DNA of 64,000 nucleotides from Pseudomonas sp. GR 6-02 (GCF_001655615.1 NZ_CP011567.1:4225001-4289000), one strand, 5' to 3'; positions 38,752 to 48,503 are shown, counted from the stretch's first letter. Notes: generated by a model from the sequence alone, not told the origin. Numbers and translations: made by a program.

Positions 38752-38911
38752 GCCAGCCCCCAAAATTTTCTAATGGCTCATCCGAAATATCGTCGTTTGC
38801 CGGTCTTCGCCAAACTGCCTAGATTTGGCTCGCCCAACAGCGGACCGCCTTGAAAGACCGCTCGGAGTGTAGCGGTTAACACCACGAACAATCATGGACA
38901 GCGTCTCAATC

Positions 38912-40065
38912 ATGCGTAAAAAAATCAGAAGAAACTCATATCCTACAGTGCTTTCGCACTTTTCCTCGGTGCCAGCCACAGCTTTGCTGACGAGCCCATC
39001 GAAACCATCGTTAAAGCCGCCGTCGAACCGGTGATGCAGCAACAGAAGATCCCTGGCCTCGCGGTCGCAATCACCGTCCATGGTCAGCCGCATTACTTTA
39101 ACTACGGCGTGGCCTCGAAAGAAAACGGTAAAGCCGTCACCGAAAACACCCTGTTCGAGATCGGTTCGGTGAGCAAAACCTTCACCGCCACCCTCGCCGC
39201 CTATGCCCAGGCGAGCGGCAAACTGTCCTTGTCGGACAACGCCAGCCAGGTACTCCCGGCCTTGCGCGGCAGCGCGTTCGATAACATCAGCGTGCTGCAA
39301 CTCGGCACCTACACCGCCGGCGGCCTGCCCCTGCAATTCCCTGGCGAGGCAGACCGTCAGGACAAGATGCTCGGCTATTTCAAGCAGTGGAAACCCACCT
39401 ACGCCGCCGGCACTCATCGCCAGTATTCAAACCCCAGCCTCGGGCTGTTCGGTTATCTGGCAGCCCAGAGCATGGGGGCGCCGTTCGATGAGCTGATGGA
39501 GAAAACCTTGCTGCCGAAACTCGGCCTCAAGCACAGCTACCTCAAGGTGCCGCAGGATCAGATGGCGCTTTACGCCCAGGGTTACAGCAAGGATGACAAG
39601 CCTGTGCGGGTCGAGCCGGGTGCGCTGGATTCCGAAGCGTACGGCGTGAAAACCAGCGCCGCGGACCTGCTTCGCTATGTTGAGGCGAACATGAATCCCG
39701 CGTCGCTGGAAAAGCCTTTGCAGCAAGCCATCGCCTGCACTCACACCGGGTATTACCGGGTTGGCGAGATGACTCAAGGGTTGGGATGGGAGCTCTACAA
39801 CTACCCGGTGACGCTCGACACCCTACTGGCCGGCAACTCGTCGCAGATGGCGCTTGAGGCCCATGAAGTCCGGTGGCTGACCCCGCCACAACCTCAACGC
39901 GACACCGTGCTGATCAACAAAACCGGCTCAACCGGCGGCTTTGGCGCCTACGTCGCTTTTATCCCGGCGAAGGACATCGGCATCGTGATCCTGGCCAACA
40001 AAAACTACCCGAACCCGGAGCGGATCAAAATCGCCTACCAGATTCTGAGTGCGCTGACCAAATAG
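38912..40065 (+). pseudogene. ampC: class C beta-lactamase AmpC, signal peptide out of frame (A7 tract)
   Basis: The body is an intact class C beta-lactamase with SVSK (Ser codon at 39166), the YSN motif in RQYSNPSLG and KTG in INKTGSTGG. The frame, however, has a stop at 38917 and no ATG, GTG or TTG before GTG-ATG at 39028-39031, which is inside the mature protein. The signal-peptide residues SYSAFALFLGASHSFADEP are encoded in frame just upstream. The plausible start ATG at 38912 is in another frame and runs through seven A residues (38918-38924). One more A would join the two into a normal signal peptide. Causes could be mutation, transcript slippage or a sequencing error. Confidence 0.75.
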
Positions 40066-40128
40066 CCGAGGGCGACGCCCCGTAGCAGCTGCCGAGCCTG
40101 GAAATCATTGGCCGGATTGGCACAGAAC

Positions 40129-40261
40129 CTGTGGCGAGGGAGCTTGCTCCCGCTGGGCTGCGCAGCGGCCCCAAACCAGTCACCGCGGTACATCAGATAG
40201 GCCTAGGGTGCAGGGTTTACGACTGCTGCGCAGCCGAACGGGAGCAAGCTCCCTCGCCACA
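40129..40261. repeat. REPIN-type inverted repeat
   Basis: CTGTGGCGAGGGAGCTTGCT at the left is inverted at the right (GGAGCAAGCTCCCTCGCCAC). It has the same core as the element at 29212-29333. A single partial REP of another core (GTAGCAGCTGCCGAGCCTG) lies just before it at about 40082. Confidence 0.85.
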
Positions 40262-40296
40262 ATGGGTCACCAAGTTTCGGATTTCCGTTGGCAAAC

Positions 40297-40324
40297 AAAA
40301 TGGGCGACCTGTCGGGTCGCCCAT
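40297..40324 (-). terminator. terminator after the DUF4174 gene
   Basis: The perfect stem ATGGGCGACC against GGTCGCCCAT is followed on the minus strand by TTTGTTTGCC. It lies about 35 bases after the stop at 40359. Confidence 0.7.
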
Positions 40325-40358
40325 TGGGGTAAGCCTTCTCACCACTACTGAGCTCAAT

Positions 40359-40904
40359 TCAATCATCCGGCTGCTCAGCTGGTTTGGCAGGCTTCGCCGG
40401 TTTGCCTTTGGTGCCTTTAGCACCTTTGACCGGTGCGACTTCAGCCACCGGCGCTGGCACCGGTACTGTTGCTTCCTTCTCGGCCGTCGGCAGCTGGTCG
40501 ACGGTGTTGAATATCTCTTTCAACTCGACCGCATCCGACTGCTCAAGCTTCTTTTCGCCATCCTTGCCGATCAGGATGATTTTGCTCTTCGCCCCGGCGC
40601 CCAGCTTGAGTGAGCGGATCAACGCCATCGTCGATTGCGGGTCGAGGTCTTTGCCGTCCCGTTGGCCCATCGTATTGATCACGGTGTACAGCACCATGTT
40701 TCGATCGGTGAAGCCTTTGCGGTTGGCAGAGTCGTCCAGTGACTTTTTCAGGTTGAGCCAAACCGGGTCCACCGAACTGGGCGCGATGACTATCAGGGGA
40801 CGAGCCCGGCCCACGTCTTTAACCAGAGGGGAATCGTCATCGGCGGCAAATGAAGGACCGACGAAAGCCAACAGGGTAGCCAGGGTCAAAGACCTGATGA
40901 GCAT
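40359..40904 (-). CDS. DUF4174 domain periplasmic protein
   Basis: This 181-residue protein has a signal peptide (MLIRSLTLATLLAFVGPSFA). The DUF4174 domain (about residues 30-130) has a thioredoxin-like pattern of strands including RPLIVIAPS and KIILIGKDGEKKL. The C-terminus is a low-complexity Val/Pro/Ala then Lys/Gly/Pro tail (KGAKGTKGKPAKPAKP). The start at 40904 is preferred because GGAG lies 6 bases upstream; it abuts the alternative ATG two codons earlier. Function is unknown. Confidence 0.82.
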   Translation of the reverse strand: MLIRSLTLATLLAFVGPSFAADDDSPLVKDVGRARPLIVIAPSSVDPVWLNLKKSLDDSANRKGFTDRNMVLYTVINTMGQRDGKDLDPQSTMALIRSLKLGAGAKSKIILIGKDGEKKLEQSDAVELKEIFNTVDQLPTAEKEATVPVPAPVAEVAPVKGAKGTKGKPAKPAKPAEQPDD

Positions 40905-41068
40905 GCGCATCTCCTTTTGATATCCACGCTCTAATGATTGCGCATCGCGGTGATCGTTCCGGGCGATGCACCGCGATTGTGTTCCGCCTTGCCCAAGCTT
41001 AGGTCAGGGCGGTCATTGCGCAACAGCCTGAGCTAATCTCATAGCTGATTCATCGTGAGGGTTTATCC

Positions 41069-41464
41069 ATGAGCGCTCAGCTGAACCACACCATCGTCTG
41101 GTGCCGTGACAAACAGGTTTCGGCACGCTACCTGACCGACCTCCTCGGCCTGCCCGATCCCGAGCCGTTCGGGCCGATGCTGGTGGTCAAGTTCGATAAC
41201 GGGGTGTCGCTGGATTTCTACAACAACGACCCGCCCATCGCGTCCCAGCACTATGCGTTCTTGATTGGAGACGACGACTTCGATGCGGCCTTCGCTCGCC
41301 TGCAGGCGATCAAGCAGCCGTGGTGGGCCGACCCCGGTAAGCAGCGGCCCAACGAGATCAACGATTACGCCGGTGGCCGGCGGGTGTATTTTGATGACCC
41401 GGACGGGCATCTGCTGGAGATTTTTACTCGGGAAGCGGTATCGGATCAGAACGCCAGTTTATAG
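41069..41464 (+). CDS. VOC (glyoxalase/bleomycin resistance) family protein
   Basis: This 131-residue single-domain vicinal-oxygen-chelate protein begins with a metal-ligand-like His in QLNHTIVWCRD. It has the family end motif RRVYFDDPDGHLLEIFTR, where the Glu is a typical metal ligand. Substrate is unknown. GAGGG precedes the ATG. Its last 19 bases overlap the 3' end of the convergent permease gene. Confidence 0.87.
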   Translation: MSAQLNHTIVWCRDKQVSARYLTDLLGLPDPEPFGPMLVVKFDNGVSLDFYNNDPPIASQHYAFLIGDDDFDAAFARLQAIKQPWWADPGKQRPNEINDYAGGRRVYFDDPDGHLLEIFTREAVSDQNASL

Positions 41465-42231
41465 CCGATCAGCACCAGCATCGTGGCCAGGCACGGACGC
41501 AGCAGTTCGTCGGAGATGCGCCCGGTCAAATGGCTGCCCAGGTAAATCCCTGGCAGCGAACCGACCAGCAAGAAGCCCAGGACGTGCCAATCCATATTGC
41601 CCATGCTCGCGTGGCCCAGGCCGGCGACCAGGGTCAGGGGCACCGCGTGGGCGATTTCGGTGCCGACCAGGCGACGAGTGGGCAGCAGCGGATACAGAAT
41701 GAACAGCGCAACGGTGCCCAGGGCGCCAGCGCCGATGGAGGTCAGGGCCACCATGGTGCCTAGCACCAGACCGGTGATCACGGTCAGTGCATTCAACCGG
41801 GAACCGCTGGGGTTGTAGTGACCGCCCGCCCGTTTGTGAGCGAAATCGAGCAAGCGTTTCTTGAAGAAAATCGCCAGCGCCGTGGCGAACAATACGAAGC
41901 CCAGCGCCTGTTTGATGACGGCGTTCATCGCCTCGGGCGAGGTCTGCAAAGTGCTCAGGAACCACAGCGTCAGGGCTACCGCCGGCACGCTGCCGAGGGT
42001 CAACCAACCGGTGATTGCCCAGTCGATGTTCTTGTTCTTGCGATGAACCAGCACACCACTGGATTTGGTAATGGCCGCGTACAGCAAATCCGTGCCCACC
42101 GCCGTGGCCGGGTTAACGCCGAACCACAGCAGGATTGGCGTCATCAACGAACCGCCCCCAACACCGGTCATGCCGACAATAAAGCCGACCACCAGACCCG
42201 CTACGACCAACCCGAAATTACCGAAATCCAT
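41446..42231 (-). CDS. TSUP family permease (TauE/SafE)
   Basis: This 261-residue integral membrane protein has about eight helices. The TauE/SafE signature appears at the N-terminus (GFIVGMTGVGGGSLMTPIL) and again in the second half (ALTSIGAGALGTVAL), as expected for the internal repeat of this family. Members export sulfite, sulfoacetate or related anions. No sulfur genes are adjacent, so the substrate is open. Confidence 0.88.
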   Translation of the reverse strand: MDFGNFGLVVAGLVVGFIVGMTGVGGGSLMTPILLWFGVNPATAVGTDLLYAAITKSSGVLVHRKNKNIDWAITGWLTLGSVPAVALTLWFLSTLQTSPEAMNAVIKQALGFVLFATALAIFFKKRLLDFAHKRAGGHYNPSGSRLNALTVITGLVLGTMVALTSIGAGALGTVALFILYPLLPTRRLVGTEIAHAVPLTLVAGLGHASMGNMDWHVLGFLLVGSLPGIYLGSHLTGRISDELLRPCLATMLVLIGYKLAF

Positions 42232-42395
42232 TAATACGCCCAGAAATTCGCAGGAAACAAACCGGTCAGCAGCATAGCGATTTTTCTTATAACCACATAT
42301 ATCGATGCGGTCTATCGTTATGCCAATTCACCGATTTGAAACAGCGACTCCCCACTCAATACCAACCCCACAAGAATTGCGCTTTATCCGACATC

Positions 42396-43145
42396 TCACT
42401 GCACCGGCAAAAAATTCAGGAACAGCAGACTCTGGGCGTAGTTCAGGCCGATCCGCCGGTACCGCTCATCGAGCATCTGGGTCAGCAGGTCCAGTCGCGC
42501 GACGATTTTGCCGAACTCCACGGCAAAACTCAGGTTGCTGCCCTCCTCCGAAATTTCGTTGGAGAACAGCAAAGGCTCGCCTTGCCTGTTTTGCCGCTGG
42601 CTCAAGATCCAGGTGGCTTTTTCGATGTTGCGCGCGGCATTGCTGACGAAGGTCGGGTTGAGCGCATCCGTCATGTAGAACTCCAGCCGATTGCCATGGG
42701 CCGTCACCAGCATGCTGCCAATCGCATAGATGAATGCGCCGACCCGGTCACCGAGGAATTCCGGGCTCATGGCGAAGCTCAGCGCCGCGAGGTCTTTTTT
42801 GCCGCCGAGGGTGGGCAGCGGCTCTTGCTGTTCGATGGCCATGCGCACCTGTTTTTCTGCGGTACCGACATCGAGGAAGCCGGATTTTTTCAGCTCCTGC
42901 GGGTTGCGCAGGTAGAGCTTGTTCATCAGCAGGTAGAGGCTTTCGAGGTTGTCGCGCATCGTCAGGGTCGCCATGCGGTCGACGCTGGTCTGGAGGAGTT
43001 CCTGGGGTTTGCCATCGCGAAACTGGCTGATGACATCGTTGCCCGGCTGATGGCTGCAACCACTGGCGAGGAGCATCGACAGGCTAATCAGCAGCAAGCA
43101 ATGACGGCGAATGTGCAGGGTAAAACGGGGTAAAACTCGAGCCAT
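42396..43145 (-). CDS. hypothetical lipoprotein
   Basis: This 249-residue protein has an N-terminal signal with lipobox LLASGC. The mature part is mainly helical and has no motif I recognise. Segments such as ALSFAMSPEFLGDRVGAFIY and FVSNAARNIEKATWILSQR look structured. The start MARVLPRFTLHIRRHC gives a proper signal peptide; the longer frame does not, and the Shine-Dalgarno is weak. It stands alone. Confidence 0.72.
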   Translation of the reverse strand: MARVLPRFTLHIRRHCLLLISLSMLLASGCSHQPGNDVISQFRDGKPQELLQTSVDRMATLTMRDNLESLYLLMNKLYLRNPQELKKSGFLDVGTAEKQVRMAIEQQEPLPTLGGKKDLAALSFAMSPEFLGDRVGAFIYAIGSMLVTAHGNRLEFYMTDALNPTFVSNAARNIEKATWILSQRQNRQGEPLLFSNEISEEGSNLSFAVEFGKIVARLDLLTQMLDERYRRIGLNYAQSLLFLNFLPVQ

Positions 43146-43276
43146 GGGTTCTTGAACTTGGGCATGGGCCGGCAGTGGGGATCGCCGCGGGCTGGCCAAG
43201 GATAGAACCGTGAAAGCTGAAAAAGTGCAGTGCCGGTGGTCCGTAAGCTCTGGTCACCATGAAAGCGGTCTCTTAT

Positions 43277-43361
43277 TAGTCATACTTTTAATTGCAATGT
43301 TCGAGACATAAGCTATAAATCCTTCCTTGATCGCGCTTAAACACGATCATTAGTATGACTA
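43277..43361 (+). promoter_or_regulatory. galM promoter flanked by two FadR-type operators (candidate)
   Basis: TTGCAA (43292-43297) and TATAAA (43314-43319), 16 bases apart, form a good sigma-70 promoter. Upstream lies TAGTCATACTT (43277-43287) and downstream TAGTATGACTA (43351-43361). They are inverted copies of one site and fit TNGT-N3-ACNA, the GntR/FadR-type pattern. Their GTATGAC core also occurs in the glucarate operator at 34913. Confidence 0.6.
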
Positions 43362-43393
43362 CTTCTTAAAAACAACAAAAAGGAAGGTCAACC

Positions 43394-44542
43394 ATGCTTC
43401 AATCCCGACACCTGCTCTCCGGCCTCGGACTGTCCCTGATGATCGCCACCCTCTCCGCTCACGCCACTGGTTTGTCCAGCGAACAAAAAGCCTTCGGCAA
43501 AACCAATGACGGCACGCCCGTCGAGCAATACATTTTGCGCAACAGCCATGGCCTGCAGGCCACGGTCATTACTTACGGCGGGATTCTCCAGTCGCTGAAA
43601 GTGCCGGATAAAAACGGCAAGCTCGACGATGTGGTGCTCGGTTTCGACGACGTGCAGGGTTATCAAAGTGGCACGGCGTTTTTCGGCGCGACCATTGGCC
43701 GCTTCGGCAATCGCCTGGCCAACGGCGCCTTCGAGCTGGATGGCAAGCGCTTTCAAGTGCCGCTCAACGACGGCAGCAATTCGCTGCACGGCGGGGCTCA
43801 AGGTTTCGACAAGCGGGTGTGGAAAGCCGAACCGAGCAAGGGCAAGGATTCGGTGGGAGTGACGCTGACGTACCTGTCGTCGGATGGCGAAATGGGTTTC
43901 CCCGGCAACCTGAAAACCGAAGTCACCTACAGCCTCACCGAGAACAATGAGCTGCGCATCGACTACAAGGCCAGCACCGATAAGCCCACGGTGCTGAACC
44001 TGACCAACCACAGCTATTTCAACCTGGCCGGCGCGGGTAACGGCGATGTGCTGAAGCAGCTGGCGACCTTGCACGCCGCCCATTACACGCCAGTCACCGG
44101 CAAACTGATCCCCACCGGTGAACTGGCCCCGGTCGCCGGCACGCCCATGGACTTCACTCAACCGACCGCCATCGGTCAACACATCAAGGCCGATCACCCA
44201 CAGTTGAAATTCGCCGAACCGAAACAAGGCGGTTTTGACTTCAACTGGGTGCTGGACGCCAAGGGTGACCTGGGCAAACTCGCCGCCGATGTCAGCGATC
44301 CGCAATCCGGCCGTCGCTTGCAGCTCTACACCACCGAACCTGGCGTACAGTTCTACACCAGCAACTTCCTCGACGGCTCGGTCAAGGGCAAGGCCGGCAA
44401 GATTTACCCGCATTGGGGTGCCTTTACTCTGGAAACCCAGCATTATCCGGACTCGCCGAACCAGCCGAGCTTCCCGTCCACGCGGCTGGATCCGGGCAAG
44501 ACCTATGCCCAGACCACCGTGTTCAGGTTCTCCGCCCGGTAG
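43394..44542 (+). CDS. galM: aldose 1-epimerase (mutarotase), exported
   Basis: This 382-residue enzyme interconverts alpha and beta anomers of hexoses. It has a signal peptide (about 1-25, LGLSLMIATLSAHATG), so it works in the periplasm, unlike the cytoplasmic E. coli enzyme. Family motifs are GATIGRFGNRLANG, NDGSNSLHGG, LNLTNHSYFNLAG with the catalytic His, and LETQHYPDSPNQPSFPS. The AAGGAAGG before the ATG is strong. No sugar transporter is adjacent. Confidence 0.94.
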   Translation: MLQSRHLLSGLGLSLMIATLSAHATGLSSEQKAFGKTNDGTPVEQYILRNSHGLQATVITYGGILQSLKVPDKNGKLDDVVLGFDDVQGYQSGTAFFGATIGRFGNRLANGAFELDGKRFQVPLNDGSNSLHGGAQGFDKRVWKAEPSKGKDSVGVTLTYLSSDGEMGFPGNLKTEVTYSLTENNELRIDYKASTDKPTVLNLTNHSYFNLAGAGNGDVLKQLATLHAAHYTPVTGKLIPTGELAPVAGTPMDFTQPTAIGQHIKADHPQLKFAEPKQGGFDFNWVLDAKGDLGKLAADVSDPQSGRRLQLYTTEPGVQFYTSNFLDGSVKGKAGKIYPHWGAFTLETQHYPDSPNQPSFPSTRLDPGKTYAQTTVFRFSAR

Positions 44543-44545
44543 ATC

Positions 44546-44645
44546 AAAAGATCGCAGCTTTCGGCAGCTCCAGGGGGCTGGATACACCCGTGATATCGCG
44601 GGTGTGCCCCGCCCTCGCAGGAGCTGCCGCAGGCTGCGATCTTTC
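44546..44645. repeat. REPIN-type inverted repeat
   Basis: AAAGATCGCAGCTTTCGGCAGCTCC and the right arm GGAGCTGCCGCAGGCTGCGATCTTT (to 44645) are inverted around an inner ACACCCG/CGGGTGT hairpin. This is a fourth REP core in the window, lying between galM and the aldo/keto reductase gene. Confidence 0.85.
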
Positions 44646-44718
44646 ATGATGACGACGGAACCACCCTGCTATTTTGCTGCCAACTGTAGTATCGATCGGA
44701 CTTCGACAAGGAGGATTC

Positions 44719-45540
44719 ATGCGGACTCTTGAGCTGGCCGGCCGCCCTGTGCCGGTCATCGGCCAAGGCACCTGGCACATGGGAGAGGAACGCTCCCGAC
44801 ACACCAGGGAAGTTGCAGCGCTGCGCCTGGGTATCGAGTTGGGCATGACCCTGATCGACACCGCTGAGATGTACGCTGAAGGGGGCGCCGAAGAGGTGGT
44901 GGGTGAAGCCATCACAGGCCTGCGCGACCAGGTTTTCCTGGTGAGTAAGGTCTACCCTCACAACGCCAGCCGCAGAGGCATCCCCCAGGCCTGTGAACGC
45001 AGCCTGCGTCGGCTGAATACCGATTACATCGATCTCTACCTGTTGCACTGGCGCGGCGAGTATCCCCTTGAGGAAACCGTCGAGGCCTTCGAACGCCTGC
45101 GCGAAGACGGCAAGATTGGCCGTTGGGGCGTGTCCAATTTCGACCTGGATGATCTGGAAGAGCTGGCCTCACCGGCCTGCGCCACCAATCAGGTGCTGTA
45201 TAACCTGGAAGAGCGCGGCATCGAATTCGATCTGCTGCCCTGGAGCCAACGGCAAAAGATGCCGGTGATGGCCTACTGTCCGATCGGCCAGGGCGGACAC
45301 ATGCTGGCCAATCCAATACTCAAACAAGTTGCCGCCCGTCACGAGGCGACACCTGCGCAGGTAGCTCTGGCATGGATTCTGCGTCAGAACGGAGTGATCG
45401 CCATCCCCAAAGCGGTCCACCCCGAGCATGTGCGGCTCAACGCACAAGCGGCGCAATTGCGTCTGGAGGCTGGGGATCTGGAGGCGCTGGACCAAGCGTT
45501 TCGCGCGCCACAACGCAAGCAGCGGTTGGCCATGGTCTGA
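44719..45540 (+). CDS. aldo/keto reductase
   Basis: This 273-residue NADPH-dependent TIM-barrel oxidoreductase has the catalytic tetrad visible: Asp and Tyr in LIDTAEMYAEGGAEE, Lys in VFLVSKVYPHN and His in YLLHWRGEYPLEET. AAGGAGG is ideally placed before the ATG at 44719. Substrate is unknown. It is followed after 30 bases by a DUF1810 gene in the same direction, a possible operon. Confidence 0.9.
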   Translation: MRTLELAGRPVPVIGQGTWHMGEERSRHTREVAALRLGIELGMTLIDTAEMYAEGGAEEVVGEAITGLRDQVFLVSKVYPHNASRRGIPQACERSLRRLNTDYIDLYLLHWRGEYPLEETVEAFERLREDGKIGRWGVSNFDLDDLEELASPACATNQVLYNLEERGIEFDLLPWSQRQKMPVMAYCPIGQGGHMLANPILKQVAARHEATPAQVALAWILRQNGVIAIPKAVHPEHVRLNAQAAQLRLEAGDLEALDQAFRAPQRKQRLAMV

Positions 45541-45570
45541 GCCATCGCGGATCTATCAGAGGGCATCGGC

Positions 45571-46041
45571 ATGAGAAGTACCGATCAGCTCGACTCTTTC
45601 AATTTGCCACGCTTCGTCCAGGCGCAGGATCCTGTGTTCGAGTGGGTTCAGGATGAACTGCGCGCCGGCCAAAAGCGCCGACACTGGATGTGGTTCATCT
45701 TTCCGCAGTTTGCCGGATTGGGTGACAGCGAAATGTCCCGCTACTTTGCCATTCGCTCCAGTGAAGAGGCCGCGGCGTACCTCGAGCATCCGTTGCTGGG
45801 GCCGCGCTTGCGCACCTGCACGCAATTGGTGCTGGATGCTCCTCAACGTTCGATTACCAAGATTTTCGGGCACCCCGACAACCTCAAGTTTCATTCATCG
45901 ATGACGCTGTTCGCCCAGGTTTCGCCAAAAGGCAGCCTGTTCCATCAGGCGCTGGATCAGTACTTTCACGGCATACCGGATGACTGGACGCTGTCGCTGC
46001 TGGACTCAAAACAGGCCCAGCTGCCCCCCAATCAGCGTTGA
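45571..46041 (+). CDS. DUF1810 family protein
   Basis: This 156-residue protein of the DUF1810 family has the conserved [16 protein letters not shown] and [18 protein letters not shown]. Family proteins are small and soluble; a NUDIX-like or calpastatin label has been used but the function is not established. GAGGG lies upstream of the ATG. Its 3' end overlaps that of the convergent polB by 36 bases. Confidence 0.88.
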   Translation: MRSTDQLDSFNLPRFVQAQDPVFEWVQDELRAGQKRRHWMWFIFPQFAGLGDSEMSRYFAIRSSEEAAAYLEHPLLGPRLRTCTQLVLDAPQRSITKIFGHPDNLKFHSSMTLFAQVSPKGSLFHQALDQYFHGIPDDWTLSLLDSKQAQLPPNQR

Positions 46042-48366
46042 GAAATCGTCATCCACGAACGGCAGGATAGCGTCCGCCACCGGTTGCAGCTGCCGGGTGA
46101 TGTAATGGTCGTAGTCGATGGGCGTGCTGCGCACTTCCAGCGGCTCGGGGCCAGCAACCGTGATCACGTAACGGATCCAGCCGCCGTTGTGATACTGCCG
46201 CGGCCGCCCCTGTTGGTCGTTGTAGTCATCGGCGATCCGCGCGGCCCGCACATGGGGCGGCACATTGCGCTGATAGTCATCGAGGGGCCGACGCAGGCGT
46301 TTGCGGTAGATCAGGCGCTCATCGAACTCACCGGCCAACGTCTTGCGCACATAGTCACGCACGTAATCCTGATAGGGCTTGCGGTTGAAGATGCGCAGGT
46401 ACAACTCCTGTTGGAATTGCCGGGCCAGCGGCGACCAGTCGGTGCGCACGGTTTCCAGGCCTTTGTAGACCATCTCGTCGGAGCCATCGGCACGGGTAAC
46501 CAACCCGGCATAGCGCTTCTTGCTGCCCTCCTCGGCACCGCGAATGGTCGGCATCAGAAAGCGTTTGTAGTGGGTTTCGAACTGCAACTCCAGGGCACTT
46601 TCCAACCCGTACTCCTGCTTCACATGCTCGCGCCACCATTGGTTGACGTGGTCCACCAGCGCGTGACCGATCTGCGCGGCTTCGGCCTGACCATGGGGGC
46701 GACGCAGCCAGACGAAAGTCGAGTCGGTATCGCCGTAGATCACCGCGTGGCCCTGAGCTTCGATGAGTTGGCGGGTACGCAGCATGATCTCGTGCCCGCG
46801 CAAGGTGATGGACGAAGCCAACCGGGTATCGAAGAAGCGACAACCGCTGGAACCCAGTACACCGTAAAACGCATTCATGATGATTTTCAGCGCCTGGGAC
46901 AGCGGCGCGTTGTGTTCGCGCTTGGCGGTTTCGCGGCCTTCGGCGACTCGGGCGACAATGGCCGGCAGGCAATGCCGGGTCCGTGAGAAACGTGCGCCGC
47001 GAAAGCCTGGCACCGACTCGCTGTCGTCAGGATGCTTGAGCCCCTCGATCAAGCCCACCGGGTCGATCAGGAAGGTGCGGATGATCGACGGATAGAGGCT
47101 TTTGTAGTCGAGCACCAGCACCGACTCGTATAACCCCGGCTGCGAGTCCATGACAAAACCGCCGGGGCTGGCCTGCGGTGGTTTATTGCCAAGGTTCGGT
47201 GCGACGAAACCCTGGCGGTGCATCAACGGCATGTACAAATGGGTGAACGCCGCTACCGAGCCACCGCTGCGGTCCGCCGGCAATCCGGTGACGCTGGCGC
47301 GCTCCAGCAGGAAAGTCAGCAACTCGGTCTTGGCGAAGATTCGCGTCACCAGTTCGCAGTCCTTGAGGTTGTACTTGGCCAGGGCCGGTTTGTCCTCGGT
47401 GAACATGCGATTGATTTCATCCATGCGCTGGTACGGGTTGTCGATCGACTTGCCCTCGCCCAACAGGGTTTGCGCGACGTTTTCAAGGCTGAACGAGGGG
47501 AAGCTCCAGGTGGCCGAGCGCAACGACTCGATTCCGTCGATGATCAACCGGCCGGCAGCCGAGGCGAAAAAATGATTGCCGCTGCCGTGCTCGCGCCACT
47601 GCATTTCTTCGCCGCCACGCCCCAGCTTCAGCGGCACCGCCAGGCGGCGGGCATGTTCGTGCAGGACGCGCAGGTCGAACTGCACGACGTTCCAGCCGAT
47701 GATGGCGTCGGGGTCATGCCGGGCGAACCACTCATTGAGTTTTTTCAGCAGCAGGGTTCGCGAATCGCAGTATTCGAGCTGGAAATCCACCCCACTGTCA
47801 TCACCATTGGGCGACCCGAGCATATACACCTGACGCTCGCCGCAGCCTTCCAGGGCGATGGAGTACAACTCGCCCTGGGCGGTGGTTTCGATGTCCAGCG
47901 AGACCAGCCGCAGGTTCGGCCGATAGCCGGGGGCGGGTTTCATTTGCGCGTCGAGCAGCAGGCCGTCGGCGCCAGCCGTGCCACCGAACAAAACCGGCGC
48001 GGTGATGAACCGCTCCATCATGTAGCGTTCCGGCGGGCGGATGTCGGCTTCAAACACCTCGACGCCTGATTTGCGCAGTGCGGTTTCCAGGCGCATCAGC
48101 TGGCCGTGCTGCTGGCAATACAGGCCCAGCACCGGGCGGTGCTCGAAGTCCAGCAGCGCCAACGGCCGCAGTTCAACGTTCTTTTCGCCGCGCAACACCG
48201 CTTCGGCTTGCTCGCGCATGGCCTGTGGAATGAACGCGACCGACGGTTGATGCGGCAGGCGGATGCGCCGGGGACCGGCATCGGTCGCCAGCCAGAACTC
48301 GACTTCGGTGCCGGCCGGGGTATCGCGCCAATGCCGGGTCAGGACGAAGCCCTGCTGTAAATCCAC
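46006..48366 (-). CDS. polB: DNA polymerase II
   Basis: This is a family B polymerase of about 786 residues, like E. coli Pol II (783), used in damage-tolerant replication and repair restart. Exonuclease motif I is [13 protein letters not shown] (about residue 158). Polymerase motifs are [13 protein letters not shown] (A), [12 protein letters not shown] (B) and [10 protein letters not shown] (C). The C-terminus is QLGLF, the beta-clamp-binding motif. The start is taken as GTG at 48366 with GAGG upstream; the open frame extends to a TTG at 48393. A LexA-type palindrome lies about 90 bases upstream, fitting SOS control. Confidence 0.95.
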   Translation of the reverse strand: MDLQQGFVLTRHWRDTPAGTEVEFWLATDAGPRRIRLPHQPSVAFIPQAMREQAEAVLRGEKNVELRPLALLDFEHRPVLGLYCQQHGQLMRLETALRKSGVEVFEADIRPPERYMMERFITAPVLFGGTAGADGLLLDAQMKPAPGYRPNLRLVSLDIETTAQGELYSIALEGCGERQVYMLGSPNGDDSGVDFQLEYCDSRTLLLKKLNEWFARHDPDAIIGWNVVQFDLRVLHEHARRLAVPLKLGRGGEEMQWREHGSGNHFFASAAGRLIIDGIESLRSATWSFPSFSLENVAQTLLGEGKSIDNPYQRMDEINRMFTEDKPALAKYNLKDCELVTRIFAKTELLTFLLERASVTGLPADRSGGSVAAFTHLYMPLMHRQGFVAPNLGNKPPQASPGGFVMDSQPGLYESVLVLDYKSLYPSIIRTFLIDPVGLIEGLKHPDDSESVPGFRGARFSRTRHCLPAIVARVAEGRETAKREHNAPLSQALKIIMNAFYGVLGSSGCRFFDTRLASSITLRGHEIMLRTRQLIEAQGHAVIYGDTDSTFVWLRRPHGQAEAAQIGHALVDHVNQWWREHVKQEYGLESALELQFETHYKRFLMPTIRGAEEGSKKRYAGLVTRADGSDEMVYKGLETVRTDWSPLARQFQQELYLRIFNRKPYQDYVRDYVRKTLAGEFDERLIYRKRLRRPLDDYQRNVPPHVRAARIADDYNDQQGRPRQYHNGGWIRYVITVAGPEPLEVRSTPIDYDHYITRQLQPVADAILPFVDDDFSTLIGGQLGLF

Positions 48367-48456
48367 CACTGCGACCTCAACGATTTGATTCAAGGGGTGA
48401 TTCTACGCGTCATTGGGCAACCGTGTGGATGCGTTGGGATAGGTGCGTCCCTTGTC

Positions 48457-48476
48457 ACCTGTCATATCTGACAGGT
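48457..48476. promoter_or_regulatory. LexA (SOS) box between polB and the rhs toxin gene
   Basis: ACCTGTCATATCTGACAGGT is an 8-bp perfect inverted repeat with a 4-base centre and matches CTGT-N8-ACAG exactly, the gamma-proteobacterial LexA consensus. polB is an SOS gene in E. coli, which supports this reading. It also fits a lux-box pattern (CT-N12-AG), kept as an alternative. It overlaps a candidate -35 of the divergent rhs gene. Confidence 0.72.
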
Positions 48477-48503
48477 TACACACCCCTCGTACGTTGATAG
48501 CAT
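48475..48503 (+). promoter_or_regulatory. candidate promoter of the rhs gene
   Basis: GTTACA (48475-48480) and TAGCAT (48498-48503) are 17 bases apart. The -35 overlaps the end of the LexA-type palindrome, so LexA binding would be expected to block it. The match to consensus is moderate. Confidence 0.4.

Noticed and set aside
48457..48476. lux-box reading of the palindrome upstream of the rhs gene
   Set aside because: It fits CT-N12-AG, but the match to the LexA pattern is exact and polB is a known SOS gene; no luxR-type gene is in the window. Kept only as an alternative.
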